Of a stretch of 64,000 bases of DNA, positions 55,019 to 64,000 are shown piece after piece; within the stretch, counting starts at the first letter, position 1, and every line of letters starts with the position of its first letter. The position numbers and the translations under genes were made by a program. The stretch is from Eutreptiella sp. 'Long Island Sound 2002' (lineage: Eukaryota; Euglenozoa; Euglenophyceae; Eutreptiales; Eutreptiaceae), in NCBI GenBank assembly GCA_964036045.1, contig OZ038392.1, positions 23,586,090 to 23,650,089 of the forward strand. The letters run 5' to 3'. A model generated the notes under the pieces. It made no database searches and was not told the origin of the DNA. It worked only from the letters and a program-made list of their open reading frames with translations.

Positions 55019-56475
55019 TCAGTGGCCTGTCTCCCCCAGGAGTTTGTCCACGTGTTTCAGAGATTTGTAGGGTTGGGGGTTTTGGAAGTAGCGCTGTTGT
55101 TCTTGCGCCAGTTCCTTTGCCCGGCGGATGTGCCATTCTCTGAGTTGTCGGCGTGTGGTGTCCAGCCGTGCGGCGATTTCCTGGGCGTCATGTTGGGCTT
55201 GCAGGTCATGCGAGTGGACTGCCGTGTGTAGTGCCCGCTTGTTGTGCCATATGGTTGTGACCAGGGATCGTAGGTCTTGATGCGGGGTGGTATCGTCCTG
55301 TGTTCTGTGTTGTCCGTTGAGGCCGCATGCCGTGGCCGCCTGTCGCATGGCTAGGTTGAGGTCCGCCTTGTCTTGCTGGTCTAGGATGCGTTGTACCGTG
55401 CGGTAGTACGCTACCCATTTGTGGGTGTCGTGCTCTCCAGGCGGCTTAATGGGTGGTTGCTCTTCGTGGTCCATGCCTTCCTTGGAGGCCGGGGGTATCT
55501 GAAGTACCTTGATTTGTACCTCCAGGGGTCGATGTCCGGTGATCTTGGATGGTAGGTCGTGGTAGTGCGCCCGTGTCACCTCGACGTGTGCTGAGTCCGC
55601 GTAGCAGAGGTCGATGCGGGAATCTGCCGCGCAAGGCTGTGGTGGTCTGTGTGAGGGCTGGCCTCGTAGAGAGGCTGTGAGTTCCTGCAGGCCCAGATGT
55701 TGCATGGCCACTTGCACCGCTGTGTCCTCTGGCGTCAGTCGCCCTCCGCGATCGTCCGCTGATGGGGCTGCATTGAAGTCTCCTATGATGACAGTCGGCC
55801 CCATCATGGCAAGTTGTCGGTAGGCCTCCATGATATGTTCGAGGAACGTCTCCTTGGCGTCTCCAAAGGGGACGTGTACTTGATGACATTCAGTTGCCAC
55901 GTTGGGCCTACCAGTTCGTATGCCGCTAGGCGGCCTTCCACCCCCAGGTGGTGGTGGACGTGCACTTGGACTTCACCTTTGTGGGATATGGGCACTCCCT
56001 TGACCCACGTGGTGTGGTACTTGTGTCCCGTCCTGGTGAGGACAGGGGTTTCGTTGGGGCAGACTGCCTGGGTTTTGAGGGCCTGTTCCTGCCATACCAT
56101 GGCGTCCGGGTCGCATTTCGCCATGATAGGTACGTCCTGTAGGTTCGGAGCTTTGACCGCGTCGTACAGGGCGCCCCGTTCGTTGAGGGACATGAGAGTG
56201 ACGAGCGCAGTTGTGACCTCGTGGGCGCGTGCCTTGGTGGCCCCTGGGGGGTCCCTGGCTCGGCGCGGTAGTAGTCATTGTCCCAGGCGCCGTTTGTGGT
56301 TGATCGCCATGGCCACCCTTTGTTCCGCCGGTATATCCGGCTCCTCCAGCCATGTCTGCGGCACGTCACCTGTCCAGATGGTGCCCGGTGGTACCTGGTT
56401 GGCGCGTGTGCACAGCTGCACCTGGCACTCCGGGAATTGTCTGTCGTCCCAGAATTCGAGGTTTGAGGTCTCCAC
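55019..56475 (-). pseudogene. LINE-A ORF2 N-terminal endonuclease
   Basis: From about ATG 56475 (METSNLEFWDDRQF), 10 nt past the ORF1 stop, the frame reads QDVPIMAKCDPDAMVWQEQA (catalytic Glu region) to about 55830, then a frame change, then TVIIGDFNAAPSADD (GDxN motif, near 55780), CAADSRIDLCYADSA (SRID motif) and SKITGHRPLEVQ (terminal His, in place of the usual SDH). It is an apurinic-type endonuclease that would nick target DNA. The final ~150 residues are a basic helical linker. A TAG/TGA near 56275 and the frameshift near 55830-55900 mark decay. Confidence 0.8.
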
Positions 56476-56484
56476 TTTTTCGCC

Positions 56485-59400
56485 TCATTCCGAGAGTGCT
56501 TGCCACCTGATTTTCAACTCTAGGTTGCCATGTTGGCCCGGTGTGGCCAGTCTGCCTTGTATCTTGCCCCGGAACCATACAAATTGTTTCGGTTGTCCTC
56601 TAAGCGTGGCTCCGTACACTCCCTGTACTTCTGCTCCGTCCGGCCAGTTGGGGTGCATGGCGGCACGTTCCGCTGGCGTGAAAAGTGGGCACGCTGGGGC
56701 CTTCGGCTTCGGTTGTGGATCGGGTGGCGGCGGCGCTGGGGCCACTTTGGGCTCCGGTTCGGGCCGTTTGGCCCGGCGGGCCGAGGCGTCCGCCCCCCCT
56801 GGGCGGGGCCTCCGTTTGGGTTGGGGCTGTTCTGACGCCAGTTTGGGGGCCGGCCTCGGTGCGTCGCGGCGGAATATGCTGTACGCCGGTCCCTGTCCCT
56901 CCTGTGGCCTGTGCATGCCCCGAAGCTGATTTGCGTATTCTTGTAGGCTGGCGGTGCGGAGTTTGAGAGTTCGCTCCGTGTCCGTGGGCCAGGACATCAA
57001 GCGCTGCGCCCGTGCTGTCCCGTGCCTTCGCACATAGGCCGCCAGGTTGCGCGTGAGTGTAAGCCACGTCTCGGGCAGCGTGGTGTCAGTGGCTGGGGCA
57101 TCCACTGTCCAGTGCATCGCCGTTTTGAGGGCCAACCAGTGCGCCCTGGGGTGGTTGGTGTGGTGGTTGGAGTGGTTAAAGCGGTCCCCCAGTGCCAGTG
57201 GGGTCGCCGGTTTCGCTTCTGGTGTGAATGTGTGGACCCTGTCCGTTGTGCCCGTGGCGTTCCACTGTGCGACCCACGATGTGTGTTGGTGGCACGTTAG
57301 TGTCACTGTGGGGGTATCCAGGGGCCTGTCATTAAAGGCCGCCCAATCAGTGACTTCCGGACCTTCGGTTTTCCGGTCGTGCTGTTCCGGTGGACTGGTC
57401 AGGGTCACCAGGTGGTTCGTAAGGTCCAGCGTCAGGGTGTCTTCTGTGCGCTGTACTCTGTCCTTACGCGCCGTGGGGTGGCCCACGGCAACGTCCCACG
57501 CGTCTGTGGTGGCCGCCAGGGTGTTGGCCGCCAGGGTGATGACATCGTCCGTCAGGCCCTCCACGATGAAGTACTTTTCCCCCGCCAGGGTGGTCGGGAG
57601 TTGGGCCGTGTGTTTCATGGTGAGGTGTAGTAGCGCCCTGTCGGGGCCTGGGGCGTTTGGGTCCACGGGCCTGGGGTTGCGTGTGCCGTGTCTCGCCAAC
57701 GACTGCCGCGGTTTGTCGGTGTTGGGTAGTCGTGGCCCCAGGGCCATGTGGTGTACCTGATCGAGAGTGATAGCTTGGCCCGTTGTGTCGCCGGTCGTGA
57801 GGTACACTCCTTTGGCGCCTGTTACCGTGTTTAGGTATATACCTGGGAGTGGGGCGGGCTGTGGGGGCAATGGTTGGAACAGGGCGTGGGGGCAGGGGTG
57901 GCGGCAGAGGGGGTCCCCGGGCCGCAGTCCTGGACAGGGGCCATCCATGCCGTGGGGTACGGGATATGGTAATTAGGGCCCTGCCACCCTGCGTAGTTTT
58001 TTGGGGTTTAGGGTGTTCAACCACCCCCCTACCCTGATGGTGACAGAGCCCTGGTCGATCCAGGTGGCTTGGTCGCGGTCAATGTCGTGGTGTAGGGTCC
58101 TTCTGATGGTGCCCCACGTGCGGCGGTGGGTGGTGTCATCTGGGGCGGGGCACCCCGTGTCTATGAGAGGCATTCTGGCGTTTGCGAGGGCGGCGTTTAT
58201 GATGTTTAGGGGGGGTGGGTTGTTGTGGGTGCCGGTGGCGGTGTTTCCCGCGGGTTGGATGCTCTGGCGTGGTACTCGCCTCCCGTGGAGGGGTTGGTGC
58301 CAGGACGGGTCCGGGTGCCAGATGGGGGCTGGTACGTCCCCGTATCGTGCCCAAGTGTACACCGTGTATGTCGTGCCCTTGGTGTCGGCCTGCAGTCTGT
58401 ACGTGGACTTCCGTGCCTCGCTGTAGGTGACTAGCGCATTTGAGGTGGGGACGGTGTAGTTGAGGTGTGTGTGCGCCAGGGCGTGCGTAATTTGTACTTC
58501 CGTGCCCTTCCGTTTGTCTCCATGGTCTTCCAGTATGAAGTGTACCATCCACGGGCTGTGGGGCTCGAGGTTACCGTCTTTGTCGTGCAACGGCGGCTGT
58601 ATTTGGCGTCCAGCCTGCTGCGCTTTGTTGGCGTTGTGGTGGGCGCGTTGCTCGACCAGGACGTTTGGTGTCGAGTCCTGCGGGGCACCCTCCCTGTGTG
58701 CCATGGCTTGGGCTGCCTTGGCGAGTGCCGTGACGGTAGGGGGCAGTGGGGGTTCAGCGACCTGGGGCACCATGCCGGTGCCAGTTGGGAAGTTCAAGTA
58801 TATTGTGAACATCCCCGGCTGGTGGGCGTCGTGGGTGTCCGGGAGGGTCAGGGGGAGCGCCTCTGGATGTATGGTAGTGGGGTAGTGCCAGAGGGTGTGC
58901 CTGGTGGGGTGCCGGTGTGTCCGGGCGGTACGTCCCGCGGGTTCCATTGTCTGCGGCGTGAGGGTGTTGTCAAGGGCGACTTCGTTGAGGCGGTTGGCTT
59001 CAGCAGCCCATCTTGTCTGCCATTCTGTCAGTGTGGGGTCGTCCTCGGCGCAGTCTAGTGTGTAGTGGATAGCTATCCACTCCGGGTCGGGGTCGACGGT
59101 AATGTCGGTTCCCGTTGTCGCGTTTATCCAGACCGCTTGTTTGGCTATACATGGGTCACATGATACAAAGAGCATGTCAACGCTTACGTGACCCGGAAGC
59201 CCCCACCCGGATAGCTGGGAGGCAGAGAGCAAAAAAAAAAAAACCGCTTGTGTGGGTCTCGCCTGGGGCGTCTGGTCGTCGTCGCCCAGGGCTGTGCCTT
59301 CCAGGGCTGCTGTGCCCTGGGTGGTTAGAAAGAGGTGCATGGCCTGCGTTAGTTGTACTTGGTGTGGAGTAGGGAGGCGCATGGATACCATCGTTGCTAT

Positions 59401-61693
59401 CCTTGGGAGGGTTTTCTTCCAATCGATGGTGCCTGTCGGTAGTCGCCATGTCGTTGCCGTGCTCCTCGTGTGGTTCCCCCCTCGGGGTAGTTGGTATTTG
59501 TCTCGGACGTGACGTAAGGTGAGAGGCTTTTTGAGTTGTTGGACAGTTGTAGTGGCGTTGGGGGGTTCGGCCCTTTTGTGGGCTGCTGGGCTGTGCCCTT
59601 GTTCGGGGGGCCCGTGTTCGTTTTTGCGTGGGAGTTTGGGGTTTTGTAGGACTGGGGGGTATGTGCGGCTCCTGTATCGGTTGTGGCATTGTAGGCCGAA
59701 GGCTGGTGATGTTGTGTGCTCCGGTGGCTGCGTCTTCGTGCAGGTAGAAGTCCAGCGCCGGTGGCCCAATAGGGTGCCACTCGCGTGGGTCGTCGTGCGG
59801 GGTGTGGAGGTGGATGCTTTGTTGAGTGGACCAGCTGTGGTAGGCCAGGATGGCGTTCGTGATGGCGGGGTTGCTGTTGTCTCCAAACGGATGGTCGGGT
59901 CTGGAGCAGTCTTCGCACGTGGTGCAAACGGTCGTAGCCAGTGCTCCGATGTCTCCGTCCGGCACTACGTCGTCCCATGTTGTTCGGGACGTGGCACCCG
60001 GTGGGGCCGTGTGTCCCTCCAGGACCTCCGTTTCGTACTTGGTCCAGTCTTGCAGCATGCGTTCCACGCACGCAGCCTCCGTGTACGGCTGGATACTGTG
60101 CTCCGCTAGGGTGCGGGCATGGGCCAGCCGTTGGTACAGGGTCCAGTGCCGGGGGGCTGGTCTCGGTGGGGGGGTCGCGGCGGGCTCGGGCATAGGCTCC
60201 TTCTTCTCGGTTTCCCTGTGTCCGTGCCGGGTGGCGTGTACTAGGGTGTACTCGTCATCTTCTCGCCCGGGCTTCCATTCCAGGTGGGCTTCCCCCGTGG
60301 CCGCAGTGGTCGGTCGACGGGTCGCGGTGCGTGCGTAGGGGGGCCCTGTCTTGTCATGCAGGACGATGGTGTGGCCCCGCGTCCAACTGTGTAGGGTGAG
60401 GACGAGAGCCGTCGCTGTTTCCTCGAGGGTTGCTGGCGGTGGGGCGTCGGATTCCTGGATGAAAGCCAGGGCTTCCTTCGCGTGTGGCGCTCCCGTGAGG
60501 TTCTTCCACGCTCCAGTTTTGGTCTCCCGACATTGCACCACCACTCCTTCCGGTGATTGTTGCTGGGCGTTTTGCATGTCCCTCCGCAGCTCCTGGATGT
60601 AAGCCCCTGGGTCTCGGTTGCTTCCTGTGTCCGTTATCCGTTGATCCGTTTCGTTGAGTGCCCATTATAAGCTCCATGTGGGTCGTTGGTGTGCGTTGGC
60701 CGCCACCTGCAGCACGCGTTGGATGCTGTCCTGCAGTGGGTCCTTGTCCAGGTCCATGGGGTCGTGGTTGGCGGAGATGTCGAGGCCACTGGGCAGTGAC
60801 TCCAGGGGTGGGTCGTGGGCCTCAGGAGGGGCGGATAGTAGGGAGTGGGTTTCCATCGCGGTGCCGGATGTGCCACTGGACACGGACAGTGGTGCTTCGT
60901 GTGCGTGGTCCTCTGGTGCGCTCGGCTGTGTTACCTCCGCGACCATTGTCTACGTTTGTGGTTCCGGTCCCGGGGAGTTGTCCCGGCTGTCGTGGTGCGA
61001 TGGTTCGCGGTGAGGTGTGCCGCAGTGGTCCGTGTCTTGGGCGCTGTACTCCGTGCGGTTGGGGCTCGGTGTACGCCTGCACGGCGTGGCGTTTGTGGAT
61101 TGGTTCATGGTTCGGTCGCTGTAGTCCCTGTGCTGTGACGGGTTCGGGTCCTGCTCCGGGTTGTAGGCGCCGCCCCGCACTATGTGGCTGTAGTTTGTGT
61201 TTTGGCTATACTCCGTGCGGTCCTGGCTCGGGGTGCGCTGGCGTGTTACGGTACTTGCGGTTCGGCTTGGGGCGCTGTAGTCGGTACGTTGTGATGGGGT
61301 TTGGTCTCGTACCGGTTCCAGTTGGCGTCGTGTTGCTCCCCCCTGTATCGTCTCCCCCCCCAGGGGCCCGGTTGTGCAGGCAGTCCCGGGGTCGTAGTTC
61401 GCGTGGTCGTGCATCGTTGGCCCCTGGTGTTTGTCGTGTACCGCATGGGTGGGACGCGGGGGTGGTGTGCCTGGTGCTTGCTTCCGGTTTCCGGGGACGC
61501 CGAGACCGTGGGGGCGGGCCGGGCATTGTGTCCCCCCTTGGGTTGCTGCAGATGGCGTGCTCAGCGTTGCGGGTTCCCCCCGAGCGTCGTCGTCCTGGTG
61601 CTCCTGCTCCATCGTGTCCTGTGTTTGTATTGCGTGTGTAGTCTTTCTTGCGCGCCACGTATGTGGGCGTGGGGGCATCGCCTGTACGTGCAC
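56485..61693 (-). pseudogene. LINE-A ORF1, about 1,736 codons
   Basis: The first ATG (61693) lies only 21 nt from the 5' end of the element. One frame runs 61693-about 59200 with TAG near 60951 and TAA near 60663. A frame change, probably at the A12 run at 59231-59242, leads to a second frame to 56485 with one TAA at 57973. The N-terminal ~250 residues are disordered and hold repeated Ser-Gln/Arg-Tyr-Ser motifs. A Cys cluster, CTTCEDCSRPDHPFG, sits near 59900. WTLYQRLAHARTLAEH and IDWKKTLPRIATMVSMRL look helical. A long middle part (for example TIYLNFPTGTGMVPQV, YTVYTWARYGDVPAPIW) is unrecognised. I find no zinc knuckle or RRM. ORF1 proteins bind LINE RNA; at this size it is unusual. Confidence 0.65.
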
Positions 61694-61714
61694 CTCATAC
61701 TCTACCGCTGCGTC

Positions 61715-61725
61715 TCATGCCTCTG
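61715..61725. repeat. LINE-A target-site duplication (right)
   Basis: TCATGCCTCTG, identical to 15529-15539. Confidence 0.95.
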
Positions 61726-62571
61726 ATTCACGTGCTGTGGTACCTTGACAAGTATCTGTTTGACTGTGGGCATGCTGACGCAGTGGTTGTTGTGCATGAC
61801 ACGCCTGCCATGGCTGCAAGGATTGCGATGTCGGACGAGTCGGGGAGGACCAAAGTGGCGTTTCTGGCTGTGTCAGCTATCAAGCAAAAGGACCTTGCGA
61901 ATGCCGTTGGAGGTGCTCTGCAGCATGCCATCATCATGCGGTACATGTTGGAAGCCGATCAGACGGAGCAGGGAGTGACAGCTGCAACTTGGGATACTCG
62001 AGAAGAGTGGCTTTTGCTTGACATTCCACTGTGGGCTTTGGACAGCAACGGAGGGTATGAAGGGCACCAGAAGGTGCATTTTGCAGAAGCCGTCCAAGAG
62101 AAGATCATGACTGATGATGAGTCTACTGCGTCTGCACCTACCTTGCCCAAGCTGAAAAAGACTGCCCAAGTTGTACCAACTCGGGGTACTGCAGCCGGAA
62201 AAGGAACCCCCTCGAGTAGCAAGAAACAGGCGAAAGGAAAGGGGAAGGAATCGGACATGCCCGAAGAATCAGACGACGACGATGCCGACGAGGAGACAGA
62301 AGAAGAGGATCCGGTGCAAGTGCTGGGGACCCAGCAGAACCGCAAGCGGGCGCCCACCTCTCACTTCGATGCCAATCCCCATGATTCGGGTAAGGACCAG
62401 CCAAAGAAGAAAGCGAAGACTGCTGCGAGTGCTAGTGCAGAGTTCAAGCCGCCCTCACGTTCTGGTGATCAGCCATCCCTCGGTACCGTTGCCTCCCCGA
62501 GTGGGGGACGTACGGTGGCAAGAAACCTGGGTTCCAGGCTGGCTAAGGTTGCAGGACCGAAGAAGAAGTAG
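61726..62571 (+). pseudogene. TIR-outer gene 2, last exon
   Basis: Continues the exon cut at 15528/15539: MPLIHVLWYLDKYLF aligns to the inner ITTVMWYFDTLLHYL. The ~280 residues stay open to the stop at 62571. As in the inner copy, a globular part (VVVVHDTPAMAARI; REEWLLLDIPLWALDSN) is followed by a low-complexity tail with an acidic run (ESDDDDADEETEEEDP), Lys/Pro-rich segments and a closing VARNLGSRLAKVAGPKKK, matching VAKALGSKMQTVPKKK of the inner copy. The charged tail suggests a nuclear protein. An apparent upstream start at 61648 is inside LINE-A and is not real. Confidence 0.85.
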
Positions 62572-62617
62572 GTCACGATTAACCCATGTGTTTTTTGTCT
62601 CTTTTTGCAGTCATGTG

Positions 62618-62794
62618 TGCGGGAGGTCTCACGCACTCGCCTTCGATGTGACTGCAATTATATGCCCCTCAGGGCTTGTACATTTTTGCCGAGCTTTTAT
62701 TTCGGTGTTTGCATGTTGTGCATTTCGTGTCCTGTTTTTGTTGTCTTCCCTACACAATTGTTTCCACGACCTTGAGTGCGCGAGGCCTCGCGCA
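62618..62794. promoter_or_regulatory. Palindrome pair 3' of TIR-outer gene 2
   Basis: Copies at 62618-62635 (two mismatches, centre GT) and 62777-62794 (perfect), 47 and 206 bp past the stop codon. Same arrangement as 6444-6569 in TIR-inner. Confidence 0.85.
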
Positions 62795-64000
62795 CTGAGG
62801 GACAGAAAAAAGCAATTTATTTCGCACGACAATCTTAGGTACAACTGGAGTTCCACAGAATGTCATTTTTGAAAATGAGCTCCTGAAAAAGTAAGAAAAA
62901 GTCACTGCCATGTCTTTCTTGGAGGACGTGATCCAGGCCAAGCCCCCCCTACAAACCGTTTGCTAATGTTGAGACAAATTTAATCATTTTTGTCTTTCTT
63001 TTGAAGCTTAAGGTACACTTTCTCAAAGCAACTAGCGTTATAACCCTAGCCCCCCGTGAAGTTCACCCCTACCACTCAACTGAGCGGAGGTATCTTCCTT
63101 CATGGAGGCTATACCAAAAGAAAGTAGACACTTCATGCCTAAGGCCTTGTAGGTTAAGCCTAGTGGTCTGCCACCTCAAAACCCGTATACTCAACTGATT
63201 CTACCACTTCTTCGGGTTCTACCTTTTAACTGTTTCTGAATCTGGTTGCTGGGCCAAGTCATATTCTGTGTCTGGTCTAACTCCTATGCCCCATATTCCT
63301 AACCAACTCCATTTCATCCAAAATAGTGCACATGAAGTGCTTGATGCTAACTTGGAGTCCAGAGTCATGCCAGTTGTCACATAAAAATCATTTGTTTTAT
63401 CCAATTGTGATGGAATCTCTGTACTTAAGCCTGCCTTTTCTATCTGCAGCCCTTCTGTGATACACTGGATTTCAAAACTATTCATTGATTCGATCCACAT
63501 CCTGTTCTTGCTCTACTTGCTGCCTTGGTTCTGGTTTTCAACATCAAAACCTGCAGAATTTCATCAAACCTATTAGGGCCTAATGAAGGACATCTTTCCG
63601 GTAGCAGAGGCAACCCCTGAGAACCTTTCGAACTGACCCTGAGAAGTACACAAGCCAAACCCAGCAAACAACATGTCCACACCACTGTTCGCCAGGACCT
63701 GGCCAATTCGTGTGTACAAGTACAACTGGGCAGCAGTGGGCCCATCTCAATGAGTGAGCCCAAGCTCAGAGTTGCATCTGGGTCTCAAGAAGATTCAGGT
63801 CATAGAAGGGCGGAACAAGAAGCGCCCAGAGAAATACCAATACCCTTAACCACTGAGGCCTTAGCGGCCCGTGGTGACAGCCTGCAGCACCTCCGCCGAC
63901 GAGTTGCTGTCTCCATCTCCCGTTCAGCCTGCCCTGCATCTTTGGCTACGGCAGTTGGAGGCTCTGAGAAACAAGACGAACAGTCTCGAACTGAGAAGGA
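62795..64000. other. Right flank, no gene seen
   Basis: Moderate-GC sequence. Somewhere in its first ~250 bp the outer TIR element should end, but no inverted repeat partner or target duplication could be recognised. Two minus-strand open frames (63219-63500, 63482-63763) have no features I recognise and are not supported as genes. Near 63836-63870 the minus strand has CTCAGTGGTTAAGG, which resembles a tRNA-type A box, without a convincing B box. Confidence 0.5.

Larger units (their letters stand above)
15540..61714 (-). mobile_element. LINE-A: giant non-LTR retrotransposon, with nested insertions
   Basis: Minus-strand LINE with an 11 bp TSD and a 3' tail of CCTA repeats. Order from its 5' end: ORF1 (61693-56485), ORF2 with apurinic-type endonuclease, reverse transcriptase, RNase H and Cys/His motif (56475-27775 minus inserts), then RING finger, proline-rich and protease-like coding (27659-22545), then a repeat-rich 3' region. 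Removing the LTR element, LINE-B1, LINE-B2 and their TSDs leaves about 20.6 kb, or about 19.6 kb if the duplicated block at 52084-53236 is also removed. LINEs are usually 4-8 kb, so this is exceptional. Scattered stops and frameshifts show that this copy is inactive. Confidence 0.85.
4437..62900 (+). mobile_element. TIR-outer: two-gene DNA element, split by later insertions
   Basis: Old copy of the same family as the element at 6095-12485, lying in the opposite orientation. Gene 1 (4803-6094 plus 12491-13157) and gene 2 (13446-15528 plus 61726-62571) match the inner element's two genes in order, strand relation and intron positions, and the element carries seven copies of the family palindrome. 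The left edge is inferred from the broken repeat at 4435. The right edge is unresolved: it lies after the last palindrome (62777-62794), and I could not find a convincing inverted repeat pairing with the left edge. Coding parts carry nonsense codons, so this copy looks dead. Confidence 0.75.

Noticed and set aside
61648-61725. Start of the last gene 2 exon at 61648
   Set aside because: 61648-61714 is the 5' end of LINE-A; the coding match begins at the TSD and follows from 15528.
4437-63050. Inverted repeats of TIR-outer
   Set aside because: Compared 4437-4520 with the reverse complement of 62800-63200 and with the TIR-inner end; only short chance matches (such as ATGGCAG) were found.
63780-63900. 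SINE or tRNA gene in the right flank
   Set aside because: CTCAGTGGTTAAGG on the minus strand resembles an A box but no B box at the right distance could be found.

Overview
The window looks like nuclear DNA from a large, repeat-rich eukaryotic genome. It has spliced genes, a Ty3/gypsy-type chromovirus, several non-LTR retrotransposons (LINEs) and no sign of operons. I cannot name the organism; a green-lineage alga or a protist with a large genome would fit. I see no ordinary host gene and no rRNA or CRISPR. Nearly everything is a stack of mobile elements inserted into one another, and most boundaries can be fixed because target-site duplications (TSDs) are visible and removing the insert repairs an interrupted reading frame.

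Layout: 1-4435 is non-coding flank with two diverged copies of a long dispersed repeat. At about 4437 begins an old two-gene element (here 'TIR-outer') that ends somewhere between about 62795 and 63050. Its gene 1 is cut by a 6,391 bp copy of the same element family ('TIR-inner', 6095-12485) with 23 bp terminal inverted repeats and 5 bp TSDs. Its gene 2 is cut before the last exon by a giant LINE ('LINE-A', minus strand, 15540-61714) with an 11 bp TSD. LINE-A is itself interrupted by a non-autonomous LTR element (19209-22549, 5 bp TSD), by a full-length LINE ('LINE-B1', plus strand, 28348-47891, 15 bp TSD) and by a 5'-truncated relative ('LINE-B2', 49365-52038, 9 bp TSD). LINE-B1 is interrupted by an 11.4 kb chromovirus (34572-45944, minus strand). 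The chromovirus LTRs are nearly identical, so it is the youngest dated layer.

The most unusual content is the TIR element family. It encodes two unrecognised proteins and carries 17 copies of an 18 bp palindrome, TGCGCGAGNNCTCGCGCA, found only in the two TIR elements and at matching places in both (same introns, between the genes, downstream of gene 2), although the two copies are otherwise strongly diverged. LINE-A without its inserts is about 20 kb, with a RING finger and a possible Ulp1-like protease downstream of its reverse transcriptase. LINE-B carries an AlkB-type dioxygenase domain ahead of its endonuclease. The chromovirus keeps gag, protease and pol in a single reading frame broken only by TGA codons, the first followed by CGG.

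Most genes here carry nonsense codons or frameshifts and are probably inactive. LINE-B2 and the chromovirus are the freshest.
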